Assembly (NCBI RefSeq): GCF_017498485.1
Contig: NZ_CP071795.1
Location: forward strand, 3,656,501 to 3,720,500
Direction of reading: 5' to 3'
From: Polaribacter batillariae
GTDB lineage: Bacteria > Bacteroidota > Bacteroidia > Flavobacteriales > Flavobacteriaceae
Length of the DNA stretch: 64,000 nt
Positions 56,054 to 64,000 of the stretch are shown in pieces. The stretch's first letter is position 1; every line of letters begins with the position of its first letter. The notes below the pieces were generated by a model. That model did not search any database, had not been told where the DNA came from, and saw only the letters and a program-made list of their open reading frames with translations. Both the position numbers and the translations under genes were made by a program.

Positions 56054-57703
56054 TCAGTTTGTAGCGTTGGCAAAAGCATACTCTTTTGCAATTTTTGGTG
56101 TTGTGTTGGCTGGTGCGAATTGCAAATGTGTATGGCTTTTAGCGTTGGCAAATTCAGTTCGTAAAATTTCATCTATTTTGCTTATGAATTTCTCGTCTTT
56201 ACTCTTTTTGTATTCAGTATAAAGGGCTAAAATTCGGTCAACTTGCGATTCTGATAAAGTGGATAAATCAAGTATTTTTGATTTGTTCAAATCGTTTGGC
56301 TCAAATTTCTTTAACCCATTTCCATATTCACGTCTATTATCACTGAATATTTCTTTAGCTACATCAGTTAGCAAATAAGCAAATAGAAAATCATCAGTAA
56401 CCTTTGAAAATAAATTTGAGTTTGTAGGATAAACGCAATGAAAAGTAGTTAGATTAGAAATATTTGCCTCGTTTCGTATAAATTTAACACCATCTCTATT
56501 AAATACAGAGACCCAAATTGGTGCAGGTGGTCTATTCTCTAAAGAATACCAAGGTTTTCTGCATTTTGTTAAATACTTTTCATTTATCTTATCTTTAACG
56601 CCTTTTTCTATGTAAGCCAAAACATTTTTATTGGTAGAGTTTTTACCATCAAATAAATATACTAGTTCATTGTTTTTAACTAAATTTTTATAGTCAGATT
56701 CTGTAAAGAAATTACCTTTCACATCTTTTGCTTTGCAAATGCAAGGCTTCAAGTTTCCTTTTGGAATAGAAAACTCTTTAGCTTTAGATTTTTTGAATGT
56801 AAAATAATCATTTGCACCAGTCGCAATACCTCTCACAACTTTGGCATAAGTCGAAAAAGGTACAAGGTTTTTGTAATTAATTGAATTTTGTAATTGATAA
56901 TATTTACGCCATTTAATATTTGGGTCTAAATCATTTAGTTTAAAAGTAAATTCGCCTCTTCCTTTTGGATATGACTTAATATAAGTATCAATTAGTTGTA
57001 AATCTGATTTAGAATCTATTGTTGATATATTTATTTCTGAATTGTTTTTGTCATTAGCCAAAAGAAGTATTGATGCAGTAGTCATAGCGTTATCAAATAC
57101 ATTTTCTTTAAAATCGATAATAAATAAATGTCTTAATGTTTTAGTTTTTAAAAGGTATTCTTTTACTAGTTTACCATAGTCGGAATTTAGAAATTCAGAT
57201 GGAATAATATATGCAGCTCTACCATCCTTTTTTAATTGAAATATAGATTTTAAAAGGAATAATGTATATAGATTTGTAAAGCCGTTAAATTTAAATTTCA
57301 AATTATTTTCGACTTCTTGTAAGATTTGCTTATTGTCATAATCGTGAAATTTTAAATATGGTGGATTGCAAATAATTCCATCATATTTGTTTTTCCAATC
57401 ATTAAACATATAATCTTCTAGTTTTAATGAAACGTTCTTTTGAGATTTAAAATATGCTTTTGCTTTACTGAAAATGGTTTCATCAATATCAAAACCTTTA
57501 ATTTTTAAATTATCTAGTTTAGATAGTAAAGTCCTTGAGAATATCCCTAAACCAAAAGCTGGTTCTAAAACTGTTTTTAATGATTTGTTTCCTAGCAACC
57601 AGTCAGACATAATGTTTGCAATAGGTTGTGGTGTAAAAAATTGAGCAAATTCTTTCCGATGAGTTAGACTTGTTTTTTCTGTATATATTTTTTCTAACTC
57701 CAT
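56054..57703 (-). CDS. Type II N6-adenine DNA methyltransferase
   Basis: 549 residues. Motif I is LEPAFGLGIFS (46-56), motif IV is NPPY (113-116), and QFFTPQPIA near the N terminus is the motif X region; this order (X-I-IV) is that of gamma-class M.TaqI-like adenine methyltransferases. The second half is a target-recognition domain. The last 30 or so residues (SHTHLQFAPANTTPKIAKEY and on) are encoded by the palindromic repeat at 56062-56152, so the native C terminus was probably shorter. It protects the host from the adjacent endonuclease and is one base from that gene's stop. Confidence 0.88.
   Translation of the reverse strand: MELEKIYTEKTSLTHRKEFAQFFTPQPIANIMSDWLLGNKSLKTVLEPAFGLGIFSRTLLSKLDNLKIKGFDIDETIFSKAKAYFKSQKNVSLKLEDYMFNDWKNKYDGIICNPPYLKFHDYDNKQILQEVENNLKFKFNGFTNLYTLFLLKSIFQLKKDGRAAYIIPSEFLNSDYGKLVKEYLLKTKTLRHLFIIDFKENVFDNAMTTASILLLANDKNNSEINISTIDSKSDLQLIDTYIKSYPKGRGEFTFKLNDLDPNIKWRKYYQLQNSINYKNLVPFSTYAKVVRGIATGANDYFTFKKSKAKEFSIPKGNLKPCICKAKDVKGNFFTESDYKNLVKNNELVYLFDGKNSTNKNVLAYIEKGVKDKINEKYLTKCRKPWYSLENRPPAPIWVSVFNRDGVKFIRNEANISNLTTFHCVYPTNSNLFSKVTDDFLFAYLLTDVAKEIFSDNRREYGNGLKKFEPNDLNKSKILDLSTLSESQVDRILALYTEYKKSKDEKFISKIDEILRTEFANAKSHTHLQFAPANTTPKIAKEYAFANATN
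56062..56152. repeat. Palindromic repeat at the 3' border of the R-M operon
   Basis: AAAAGCATACTCTTTTGCAA pairs with TTGCAAATGTGTATGGCTTT. The hairpin is bounded by direct copies of TAGCGTTGGCAAA (56062 and 56140). Similar GCGTTGG(C/T)AAA copies flank the hairpin at 59163-59219 on the other side of the operon. Confidence 0.7.
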
Positions 57704-57704
57704 T

Positions 57705-58799
57705 TTAAAAATCTTTTATGTTTAATAATTCTTTAAGGCTGTCAATATCTAGATAAGCAGTCCCTTTTTCAAAGCTTACATAAAACAATAATCGTCCTCG
57801 ACCCATTTCTCGCCTAACGCTTTTGTGTTCAGGTTCGAGAACTTTATAAGCAACTTGATTTGTATTACGTGTATTGATTTTTACAGTCGTTTTATTTTGA
57901 TTCTTTATGTCTTGACTAATTTCATAATATGTTCCCTCTTTGTCAGGTTCCGTAAGTAAAGTCAAAATATTTTTAAAAGATATACCATAAGATTTGTCAA
58001 AGAAAACTTGAAAATAGTAATGTGGCACACTGAATGTTTCTGCCCATTTATATACGACTTTGACATCTTCTATTTTAGGTGTAATGCTTAAATAATCTCT
58101 TTTCTGAACAATGGTAATGTTATCTTTTAAGTCCTTAAAAAGCAATGAAAGTTGTTGAAGTCTATCAGTTGCTTTCCAGCTTGGTCTTCTAAAGTTTATA
58201 GCATTGATAGTTTCTTCATTAATACTATTTAAGATATCGATGAAGTATTTCTTCTTATCATCTTTTAAAATGTCCAAATATTCAGCTAATATTTTGTCTT
58301 TTACAGCGAGTGCTTCTTTAAGATGATATGCTGTTCTGTCTTGCATTTCTTTTTCGTATTTATCAATAAGAAATGCACTCGAACGTATTTCTAAACCTGC
58401 AATTGATTTTTTTACATAGTCTGTAATCGAAGAATGTTCAAGGTTGCTAATATCAAATCCAAGTTTAGCATCAAAATCAGTTTTTTTAAACACTAGTAAA
58501 TCTGGTCGTTTTCCAATAGTATCTAATTCATCTTGAAAGTCTTTATAGAATTTATCAAATCCACTATCTCCAGCAATTAAGTCATCTGATTTTCCATAAC
58601 GCACAGCTACATAATTCTCTGAAGTTTCATTGATAGCTCTGAAAATCAAATCTTCTGCCCAATCTCCTTGTTCTTTGTTAGTAATAAAGTTAGAAGATGC
58701 CTGTGTTGGTGGCGATGTTCTATCTCTTGGTATTGAGAAATCAATTATTGATGTAGGTATAGTTTTCGTAATTTCTCTTAATTCTTCAAAGTAGGTCAT
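57705..58799 (-). CDS. Restriction endonuclease, possibly AccI-like
   Basis: 364 residues. [27 protein letters not shown] and [18 protein letters not shown] form a plausible PD-(D/E)xK-type nuclease core with a modified last residue, a layout I associate with the AccI family (GTMKAC cutters). It is sandwiched between a controller gene and an adenine methyltransferase in one operon (4-base overlap upstream, 1-base gap downstream), which strongly supports a restriction role. The exact family and target sequence need an HMM search to settle. Confidence 0.65.
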   Translation of the reverse strand: MTYFEELREITKTIPTSIIDFSIPRDRTSPPTQASSNFITNKEQGDWAEDLIFRAINETSENYVAVRYGKSDDLIAGDSGFDKFYKDFQDELDTIGKRPDLLVFKKTDFDAKLGFDISNLEHSSITDYVKKSIAGLEIRSSAFLIDKYEKEMQDRTAYHLKEALAVKDKILAEYLDILKDDKKKYFIDILNSINEETINAINFRRPSWKATDRLQQLSLLFKDLKDNITIVQKRDYLSITPKIEDVKVVYKWAETFSVPHYYFQVFFDKSYGISFKNILTLLTEPDKEGTYYEISQDIKNQNKTTVKINTRNTNQVAYKVLEPEHKSVRREMGRGRLLFYVSFEKGTAYLDIDSLKELLNIKDF

Positions 58800-59089
58800 A
58801 GTGTTTTTCTGTATTTTATTTCTTGTTCAGCAACTTTTAAAACTTCAATTGCCTTTTTTTCATCTTTGATTAAGTCGTAAACTTTATTGGCGAGCCACAA
58901 AGTTTCTAATTCAGAATATGAGTACTTGAATAACTTACTTATAGTTGTAAGATGCTCTCTTTTAAGATTTTTTTGATTACTCTCAATTTTACTTAAATAG
59001 GCATCTCCAACTTTTAATTCATAAGCAAGTTCTCTTTGTAACATTCCTGTTTTCTCTCGTAGTTCTCGTATTTTTTGACCAATTGTCAC
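58796..59089 (-). CDS. XRE-family controller (C) protein of the R-M system
   Basis: 97 residues if started at GTG 59089 ([12 protein letters not shown]), or 108 from TTG 59122. The helix-turn-helix is [21 protein letters not shown] proteins of this size time the expression of the endonuclease. The GTG start is preferred because the sequence up to TTG 59122 overlaps inverted TTGAC/GTCAA half-sites that look like its own operator. It overlaps the endonuclease start by 4 bases. Confidence 0.8.
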   Translation of the reverse strand: MTIGQKIRELREKTGMLQRELAYELKVGDAYLSKIESNQKNLKREHLTTISKLFKYSYSELETLWLANKVYDLIKDEKKAIEVLKVAEQEIKYRKTL

Positions 59090-59100
59090 TTTCCTTATTT

Positions 59101-59123
59101 TGACTTGACTTAATTTGGTCAAA
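59101..59123. promoter_or_regulatory. Candidate C-protein operator
   Basis: TTGAC (59105-59109) faces GTCAA (59118-59122) across 8 bases, with another TGAC at 59101-59104. The pairs lie 12-30 bases before the preferred GTG start of the controller gene, where autoregulatory C boxes are normally found. Confidence 0.45.
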
Positions 59124-59162
59124 TATACTAAATGTTTTTGAAGTTTTTATTCAAGCGTTGGT

Positions 59163-59219
59163 AAATTTTAGCTCTTTTGGTTTTTAGAGCGTTGGCAAAA
59201 ACCGAAAGTGCTAAAATTT
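59163..59219. repeat. Palindromic repeat at the 5' border of the R-M operon
   Basis: AAATTTTAGCTCTTTTGG and TTTTT pair with AAAAACCGAAAGTGCTAAAA and TTT around the loop AGAGCGTTGGC. GCGTTGGTAAA (59154) and GCGTTGGCAAA (59189) match the direct repeats at 56062-56152. Confidence 0.75.
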
Positions 59220-59240
59220 GCGGCTGGTAGTATGAAACAA

Positions 59241-59375
59241 AACGTCTTTGTTTATGAAAAGTTGCGATTTTGTCTGCGAGGAATTTCCGAAGGAAATTCT
59301 GCAGTAGGCAAAAATGCAACCAATTTTAATAAGTCTAAAAGTAGCAATTTTTTATAAACAGTATTAGCAAATGCG
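59241..59375. repeat. Structured palindromic repeat, copy 2
   Basis: TGTTTATGAAAAGTTGC (59249-59265) pairs with GCAATTTTTTATAAACA (59344-59360). Inside is a second stem, and the perfect core hairpin GAATTTCCGAAGGAAATTC (59281-59299) lies at the centre. It is a second copy of the element at 15246-15385. With 59163-59219 it fills the gap between the R-M operon and topB, which has no gene. Confidence 0.8.
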
Positions 59376-59456
59376 TGTTTTTCTGTTTTTCTTGCTTGCG
59401 AAGGGAGTATCAGTCATTTGAATATGGGGTATTTTCCTAAACGGAGTACTCTTTAG

Positions 59457-61850
59457 TTATTTTAAAATAATCTCAAGAACCAATTCTTTAGTTAAAGGTT
59501 TTCCGTTTGCCATTTCTTTAATTTTACTAAAAGCGAAAACAAAGTTGCAACCATTTTTATAATGGGAACAACCGTAAGCCGTTTTTCCTTTTAAAATAGT
59601 TCCTTTTTTACATTTTGGGCAAACTATTTTATCAGAAGACTTCTCAACTGCGCTCGAAGAAACATTTGAATTGTCATTTCGACCTTGTGGAGAAATCTCA
59701 GTCTTTTTCTCATTTGCTTTTTGCTTTGGCTCAAATTTTAAAGCAAAATTTTCGTCAAAACGAATCAAGCCCTCTACTTTGCCAGCCTCTGTTTTAAAAC
59801 CTTTTAAATTGGTTGTACAGCCCTTATCAATCAAACGAATTAACTGATTTTCTGAAACTTTTTTTTCGTAAATTTTAAAAGGAATTTTTAAATCGCAATT
59901 GTTTTTATATTCAGAACAACCAAAAGCAGAAGATCCTTTTAATAAGTGGCCTTTTTTACATTTTGGACAGGTTTTTCCAGCGACTTGTTTTTTCTTTTTG
60001 TCATTTCGACCTTGTGGAGAAATCTTTTTATTTTTTTGAGAGTTCTCGACTGCGCTCGAACTAACATTAGAGGAAATTCGTTTTTTAGAAGTATTGGATC
60101 GAACTTCATACACCAATTCATCTACCATTTTTTTCATATTGTTGATGAATGTACCAGCGTTGAATTCTCCTCGTTCAATTTCTTTCAAACGTTTTTCCCA
60201 TCTTCCTGTAAGTTCAGCAGATTTTAATAATTCGTTATCAATAATATTAATTAAATCGATTCCTGTTTGTGTGGGTAAAACCAGTTTTTTCTTACGTTCG
60301 ATGTATTTTCTTCGGAATAAAGTTTCAATAATACTTGCTCTTGTAGAGGGTCTTCCAATTCCGTTTTCTTTCATTAATTCGCGCATTTCATCATCATCTA
60401 CTTGCTTTCCTGCAGTTTCCATGGCACGTAATAAACTGGCTTCTGTAAAATTTCTTGGTGGTTTGGTTTCTTTTTCTAAAAAAGAGGGTTCGTGTGAACC
60501 TTTTTCACCTTTTACAAAAGATGGTAAAGTAGTTTGTGCGTTTAATTCTTTTTTCACCTTACTTTCTTCTGTTTCAAAAACAACACGCCAACCTTTGGTT
60601 AAAATTTCTTTTCCAGTTGTTTTAAATGGTACTTCAGCAGCTTTACCTATTACTGAAGTGTTAGAAACATTAGAATCTGGATAAAAAACAGCAATGAATC
60701 TTTTGGTAATAATGTCATAAACTTGCTGTTGGTTGTATTGCAAATTTCCTTGAATTCCTGTAGGAATAATGGCGTGGTGATCGGTTACTTTTTTATCATC
60801 AAAAACACGTTTCGACTTTTTTATTTTCTTTCCTAAAAGAGGTTGAGTTAATTCTGAATAATTGGTTAATTTTGATAAAATTCCTGTAACTTTTGGATAC
60901 AAATCATTGGGTAAAAAAGTAGTATCTACTCTTGGGTAGGTAACTACTTTCATTTCGTACAACTTCTGAACAATTTTTAGAGTATCATCTGCAGAAAACC
61001 CAAATTTATTGTTGCAATAGACTTGCAAGCCTGTTAAATCGAATAATTTAGGAGCATATTCTTTTCCTTTCTTTTTGATAACAGAAACAATTTCGAACTC
61101 AGATTGTGCAACTTTATCCGCTAAAACTTGTCCGTCTTCTTTTTTTAGAAAACGACCCTCTTCATAATTAAAAAGGGTATCTCTATAGGTAGTTTGCAAT
61201 TCCCAATAAGGTTCTGGTTTAAAATTTTGAATTTCAAAATAACGATTTACCAACATGGCAAGGGTAGGAGTTTGCACTCTGCCCACAGACAACACTTGTT
61301 TGTAACCGCCAAATTTTATGGTATATAAACGTGTGGCGTTTAAACCCAACAACCAATCTCCAATGGCTCTAGAATACCCTGCATAATACAAATTGTCGTA
61401 TTTTTCTGACGGTTCTAAATTTTGAAATCCTTCTTTGATGGCTTCTTCTGTAAGTGATGAAATCCATAAACGTTGTACTTCTCCTTTGTAATTACATTGA
61501 TTAATTACCCAACGTTGAATGAGTTCTCCTTCTGTACCAGCATCGCCACAATTAATTACAACATCTGCTTTTTCGAACAAACTTTTTACAATATTAAATT
61601 GTTTTTTAATGCCTGAATCTCCATTTACTTTCGTATCAAAACGTTCAGGTAGCATGGGTAAGTTGTTCAAATCCCAACTTTTCCAATGCGGTTTGTAATC
61701 TTTGGGTTCTAAAAGAGTGCATAAATGCCCAAACGTGTAGGTTACAGCATATCCATTGCCTTCGTAGAAACCATCACGTTTTGTGTTGGCTCCTAGAATG
61801 TTAGCAATTTCTCTTGCGACACTTGGTTTTTCGGCGATACAGACTTTCAA
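59457..61850 (-). CDS. topB: DNA topoisomerase III
   Basis: 797 residues. TOPRIM start AEKPSVAREIANIL; the acidic motif reads GDAGTEGELIQRW, where the second Asp of the usual DxD is Gly. The catalytic Tyr305 is in VTYPRVDT. C-terminal zinc-ribbon-like repeats have CPKCKKGHLLKGSSAFGC and CPKCKKGTILKGKTAYGC. The linkers between them contain SNVSSSAVE and ISPQGRND, encoded by REP-like units at 59999-60080 and 59640-59701. It relaxes and decatenates DNA as a type IA enzyme. The TOPRIM variant is common to this Bacteroidota group as far as I recall. Confidence 0.93.
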   Translation of the reverse strand: MKVCIAEKPSVAREIANILGANTKRDGFYEGNGYAVTYTFGHLCTLLEPKDYKPHWKSWDLNNLPMLPERFDTKVNGDSGIKKQFNIVKSLFEKADVVINCGDAGTEGELIQRWVINQCNYKGEVQRLWISSLTEEAIKEGFQNLEPSEKYDNLYYAGYSRAIGDWLLGLNATRLYTIKFGGYKQVLSVGRVQTPTLAMLVNRYFEIQNFKPEPYWELQTTYRDTLFNYEEGRFLKKEDGQVLADKVAQSEFEIVSVIKKKGKEYAPKLFDLTGLQVYCNNKFGFSADDTLKIVQKLYEMKVVTYPRVDTTFLPNDLYPKVTGILSKLTNYSELTQPLLGKKIKKSKRVFDDKKVTDHHAIIPTGIQGNLQYNQQQVYDIITKRFIAVFYPDSNVSNTSVIGKAAEVPFKTTGKEILTKGWRVVFETEESKVKKELNAQTTLPSFVKGEKGSHEPSFLEKETKPPRNFTEASLLRAMETAGKQVDDDEMRELMKENGIGRPSTRASIIETLFRRKYIERKKKLVLPTQTGIDLINIIDNELLKSAELTGRWEKRLKEIERGEFNAGTFINNMKKMVDELVYEVRSNTSKKRISSNVSSSAVENSQKNKKISPQGRNDKKKKQVAGKTCPKCKKGHLLKGSSAFGCSEYKNNCDLKIPFKIYEKKVSENQLIRLIDKGCTTNLKGFKTEAGKVEGLIRFDENFALKFEPKQKANEKKTEISPQGRNDNSNVSSSAVEKSSDKIVCPKCKKGTILKGKTAYGCSHYKNGCNFVFAFSKIKEMANGKPLTKELVLEIILK
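59640..59701. repeat. REP-like composite unit inside topB (copy A)
   Basis: CTGCGCTCGAA at 59649-59659 and TGTCATTTCGACCTTGTGG at 59672-59690 lie in this order. On the minus strand they encode ISPQGRND followed by SNVSSSAVE. Confidence 0.75.
59999..60080. repeat. REP-like composite unit inside topB (copy B)
   Basis: TGTCATTTCGACCTTGTGG then CTCGACTGCGCTCGAA, the opposite order to copy A. It encodes SNVSSSAVE, a short spacer and ISPQGRND in the other inter-domain linker of TopB. Confidence 0.75.
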
Positions 61851-62063
61851 ATTCGGTTTCTTTTAGGAAGTCGAAAGTAAGAAAATATTATTTTTTAATC
61901 ACTTTTTTTATGTCTTTGTCTAGTATATAAAAATGATTCTGAATTTTTCTACTTTTTAAGTTGTCTTTTAATTGAAAGTAATCGTATTTAGTATTTCCAT
62001 TTTCTTTATAATTTTTGATAAATCATCAGAAACTATATATTGATTGTTGAAACTGGCTTTTTA

Positions 62064-62420
62064 TTAGTAATCTTGAACTAAAACTTCAGTAGGAATATGA
62101 AGTGTTGCATTCAGTTTTCTAATCATTCCTAAAGTTAGTTTGCGCTTTTTGCTTAAAATTTCACTAACTCTACTTTTAAATCCAACAACTTCGGCTAAAT
62201 CTTTTTGTTTCATTCCCATTTGTTCCATTCGAAATTTAATTGCCTCAATTGGGTCTGGCATTCCAATAGCAAAGTTCTCATTTTCATATCTGTCAATTAA
62301 GATTGAAAGAATTTCTAATTCGTCTCCTTGTTCAGTTCCTTTTTTTGCATCAAAAATCTCTTCAAGTCTGTTTAGAGCGTTTTGATAGTCTTTTTCGTTT
62401 CTTATGGGTGTTATTTTCAT
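62064..62420 (-). CDS. higA: HigA antitoxin (COG5499-type)
   Basis: 118 residues: an N-terminal segment starting MKITPIRNEKDYQNALNRLE, then a helix-turn-helix MKQKDLAEVVGFKSRVSEIL, typical of COG5499 HigA. It neutralises the HigB encoded 3 bases upstream and represses the operon, probably at the palindrome 62752-62766. Both frames are intact, unlike the pair at 14542-15167. Confidence 0.9.
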   Translation of the reverse strand: MKITPIRNEKDYQNALNRLEEIFDAKKGTEQGDELEILSILIDRYENENFAIGMPDPIEAIKFRMEQMGMKQKDLAEVVGFKSRVSEILSKKRKLTLGMIRKLNATLHIPTEVLVQDY

Positions 62421-62423
62421 ATA

Positions 62424-62717
62424 TTAAATATTATTTGCATCTATGTTGTCGTATTCTGCGTGGGTTCCAATGAATCTTATCCAGCATATTTGGTATTCGA
62501 AGTTGAATTTTACAATCAAGCGATAGTTATTACCTTTAATATTATAAACCAGTCTGTTGTCTTTTAAAATACTTGCACTTGGATAATCGTTTTTTAATTC
62601 ATTGATATTTTTCCATGCAGATTTTTCAGTTTCTCTAAACCAAGATTTTAATTGATCTTCACAGTCAGCATGTTTTTTCCAAAAATCTCGCAAAGTTCGT
62701 TTCGCTATTACTCTCAC
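62424..62717 (-). CDS. higB: HigB mRNA interferase toxin
   Basis: 97 residues. RVIAKRTLRDFWKKHADCED is the HigB N terminus, and YRLIVKFNFEYQICWIRFIG with THAEYD forms the C-terminal RelE-like fold with the conserved His. It cleaves mRNA on the ribosome. The start is GTG at 62717, preceded by TTGGAGA, an unusually clear ribosome site for this genome; an ATG two bases earlier is out of frame. Toxin-first order is standard for HigBA. Confidence 0.92.
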   Translation of the reverse strand: MRVIAKRTLRDFWKKHADCEDQLKSWFRETEKSAWKNINELKNDYPSASILKDNRLVYNIKGNNYRLIVKFNFEYQICWIRFIGTHAEYDNIDANNI

Positions 62718-62734
62718 ATTTCTCCAATTTTTAA

Positions 62735-62742
62735 CAAATATA
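62735..62742 (-). promoter_or_regulatory. -7 promoter element of higBA
   Basis: TATATTTG on the minus strand matches TAnnTTTG, 18 bases from the higB start. The palindrome at 62752-62766 lies directly upstream, where a bound antitoxin would block the -33 region. Confidence 0.5.
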
Positions 62743-62751
62743 ACAAAAAAG

Positions 62752-62766
62752 TTACCAAATTGGTAA
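62752..62766. promoter_or_regulatory. Palindromic higBA operator
   Basis: TTACCAA-A-TTGGTAA is a perfect 15-base palindrome 35 bases upstream of higB. Its place next to the -7 element fits the autorepression site of a HigA antitoxin. Confidence 0.65.
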
Positions 62767-62924
62767 TTTATTCATTTTTTTTCAGCTTGCTGCAAACAAT
62801 GTCAAATAATTTTTTTCAAAGAAATTTTATATATCCTTATTTTCTTCAATAAAATTATAATCTTCAGTATAATCTTAAGAATAGCTTGAATTAATTTGTT
62901 TCAATGCGATTTTTACTTACATTT

Positions 62925-64000
62925 TTACTTTACCAAAGCCAATTGAATTCGTTTTCTAAGCACATCAACCTCTAAAACTTTTACTATAATTTGCTGTTGT
63001 AAAGACACAATGGTATTGACGTCTTTTACAAAAGTATCTGATAAATTAGACACGTGAATTAAACCACTTTCTTTAATACCAATATCCACAAAACAACCAA
63101 AATTGGTAATGTTGTTTACAATTCCAGGTAGTAATTGTCCTGTTTTTAAATCATTTATTGTTTTAATGTTTGCATCAAAAGCAAAGACTTTGGCTTTTTG
63201 TCTTGGATCCACTCCTGGTTTTTCTAATTCTTTAATAATATCTTTTAGAGTAGGTAAACCAGCATTTTCTGAAATATAATTTTGTAAATTAATTTTCTGA
63301 AAGATTTCTTTGTTTCCTATCAAATCATCAACTTTACTCTTTAAATCTTTTGCCATTTTATCAACAATAGTATAACTTTCAGGATGCACACCAGAATCGT
63401 CTAAAGGATTTTTACCGTTTTTAATTCTTAAAAAACCAGCAGCTTGTTCAAAAGCTTTTCCGCCTAAACGTGGTACTTTTTTAATTTCATTTCTCGAGTT
63501 GAAAGCACCATTTTCGTTTCTGTATTGTACGATGTTTTCTGCTAGTTTTGGCCCAATTCCAGAAACATAGCTCAGTAAAGATTCACTGGCAGTATTAATG
63601 TTAACACCTACTGTATTTACGCAACTTTCTACAACTGTATCTAAAGATTTTTTCAATTTCGTTTGATCTACATCATGCTGATATTGTCCAACTCCAATTG
63701 ATTTTGCATCAATCTTAACCAATTCTGCCAAAGGATCTTGCAAACGTCTTCCAATAGAAACTGCTCCACGAACTGTAACATCGTAATTGGGAAATTCATC
63801 TCTAGCAATTTTGGAAGCCGAATAAATAGAAGCTCCTGCTTCGCTCACTACAAAAACGTCAATTTTATTTCTAAAATGCACTTTTTTTATCAATTCTTCT
63901 GTTTCTCTAGATGCCGTTCCATTTCCAATCGCTATCGCTTCAATTTGATAGGCTTCTGCTAAAGAACTAATTTTTTTAATGGCATCAAAAGAGTGATTTT
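62925..64000 (-). CDS. tex: Tex-family S1 RNA-binding protein (5' end outside window)
   Basis: The frame is open to the window edge, so the start lies beyond 64000; the TTG at 63893 is internal. The visible part begins in the YqgF-like domain (IAIGNGTASRETEELI and VVSEAGASIYSASKIA). It continues through the helix-hairpin-helix region (YVSGIGPKLAENIV) and ends with an S1 domain (GIVNNITNFGCFVDIGIKES). Tex binds nucleic acid in transcription and RNA quality control. It is the last gene on this strand before the HigBA pair. Confidence 0.93.
   Translation of the reverse strand, partial: NHSFDAIKKISSLAEAYQIEAIAIGNGTASRETEELIKKVHFRNKIDVFVVSEAGASIYSASKIARDEFPNYDVTVRGAVSIGRRLQDPLAELVKIDAKSIGVGQYQHDVDQTKLKKSLDTVVESCVNTVGVNINTASESLLSYVSGIGPKLAENIVQYRNENGAFNSRNEIKKVPRLGGKAFEQAAGFLRIKNGKNPLDDSGVHPESYTIVDKMAKDLKSKVDDLIGNKEIFQKINLQNYISENAGLPTLKDIIKELEKPGVDPRQKAKVFAFDANIKTINDLKTGQLLPGIVNNITNFGCFVDIGIKESGLIHVSNLSDTFVKDVNTIVSLQQQIIVKVLEVDVLRKRIQLALVK

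Noticed and set aside
59615..60684. Plus-strand frames opposite topB
   Set aside because: They are shadows of the conserved topoisomerase; their peptides are reverse translations of linkers and repeats.
1..64000. tRNA or rRNA genes
   Set aside because: No T-loop GGTTCRANNCC-type block with matching stems, and no rRNA-like conserved stretch, was noticed on either strand. A covariance search would be decisive.

Overview
The window looks like chromosome from a marine-type member of the Flavobacteriaceae (Bacteroidota), close to Polaribacter or Tenacibaculum. The evidence is a strongly AT-rich base composition, a type IX secretion (T9SS) C-terminal sorting domain, a PorV/PorQ-family barrel, TAnnTTTG-type -7 promoter elements, few clear Shine-Dalgarno sites, frequent TTG starts, and many families seen mainly in flavobacteria. 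No tRNA or rRNA gene was recognised.

Region by region. 1-7865: the end of a surface-polysaccharide operon (four glycosyltransferases, an O-antigen ligase/polymerase-like membrane protein, a CapK-like AMP-binding protein and a polyprenyl glycosylphosphotransferase). 7845-14409: envelope and lipid genes (Lnb/DUF4105 protein, PorV-like barrel, YheT hydrolase, PssA, GH31 glycosidase). 14542-17800: a decayed HigBA-type toxin-antitoxin pair, a structured repeat and two adjacent insertion sequences (IS1380, IS982). 17933-30187: core genes (LptB, AhpD-like, TatC, KdsD, RecQ, a NarL-type two-component system, a ZIP transporter, methyltransferases). 30466-33507: a small accessory block with a Crp/Fnr regulator and a perfect FNR-type box. 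33925-41037: PriA, a TonB-plug/TPR protein and an ECF sigma factor operon. 41050-48884: a MITE, IS30, the rpsF-rpsR-rplI operon, a sirtuin, a SpoU methyltransferase, alanine dehydrogenase and TsaE. 48976-59375: a mobile region with a PIN-toxin remnant, two IS4 remnants, a 1449-residue T9SS-secreted protein, an IS630 with a related MITE, and a C-R-M restriction-modification operon enclosed by palindromic repeats. 59457-64000: TopB, an apparently intact HigBA pair and the 3' part of tex.

Three host genes in the first 11 kb are each broken by what looks like one missing base in an A/T run. That pattern suggests sequencing error or recent decay. Two other genes carry true in-frame nonsense codons.

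No wholly new multi-gene system could be established. The best leads are regulatory and repeat-based. They are a NarL-like 7-2-7 operator present at both promoters of the two-component locus; a Crp/Fnr regulator with an FNR-type recognition helix beside a perfect FNR box; a MITE family apparently mobilised by the resident IS630, whose three copies each lie just after a stop codon; and structured palindromic repeats that border toxin-antitoxin and restriction cassettes and have been absorbed into reading frames (TopB linkers, the methyltransferase C terminus, an ECF-operon membrane protein).
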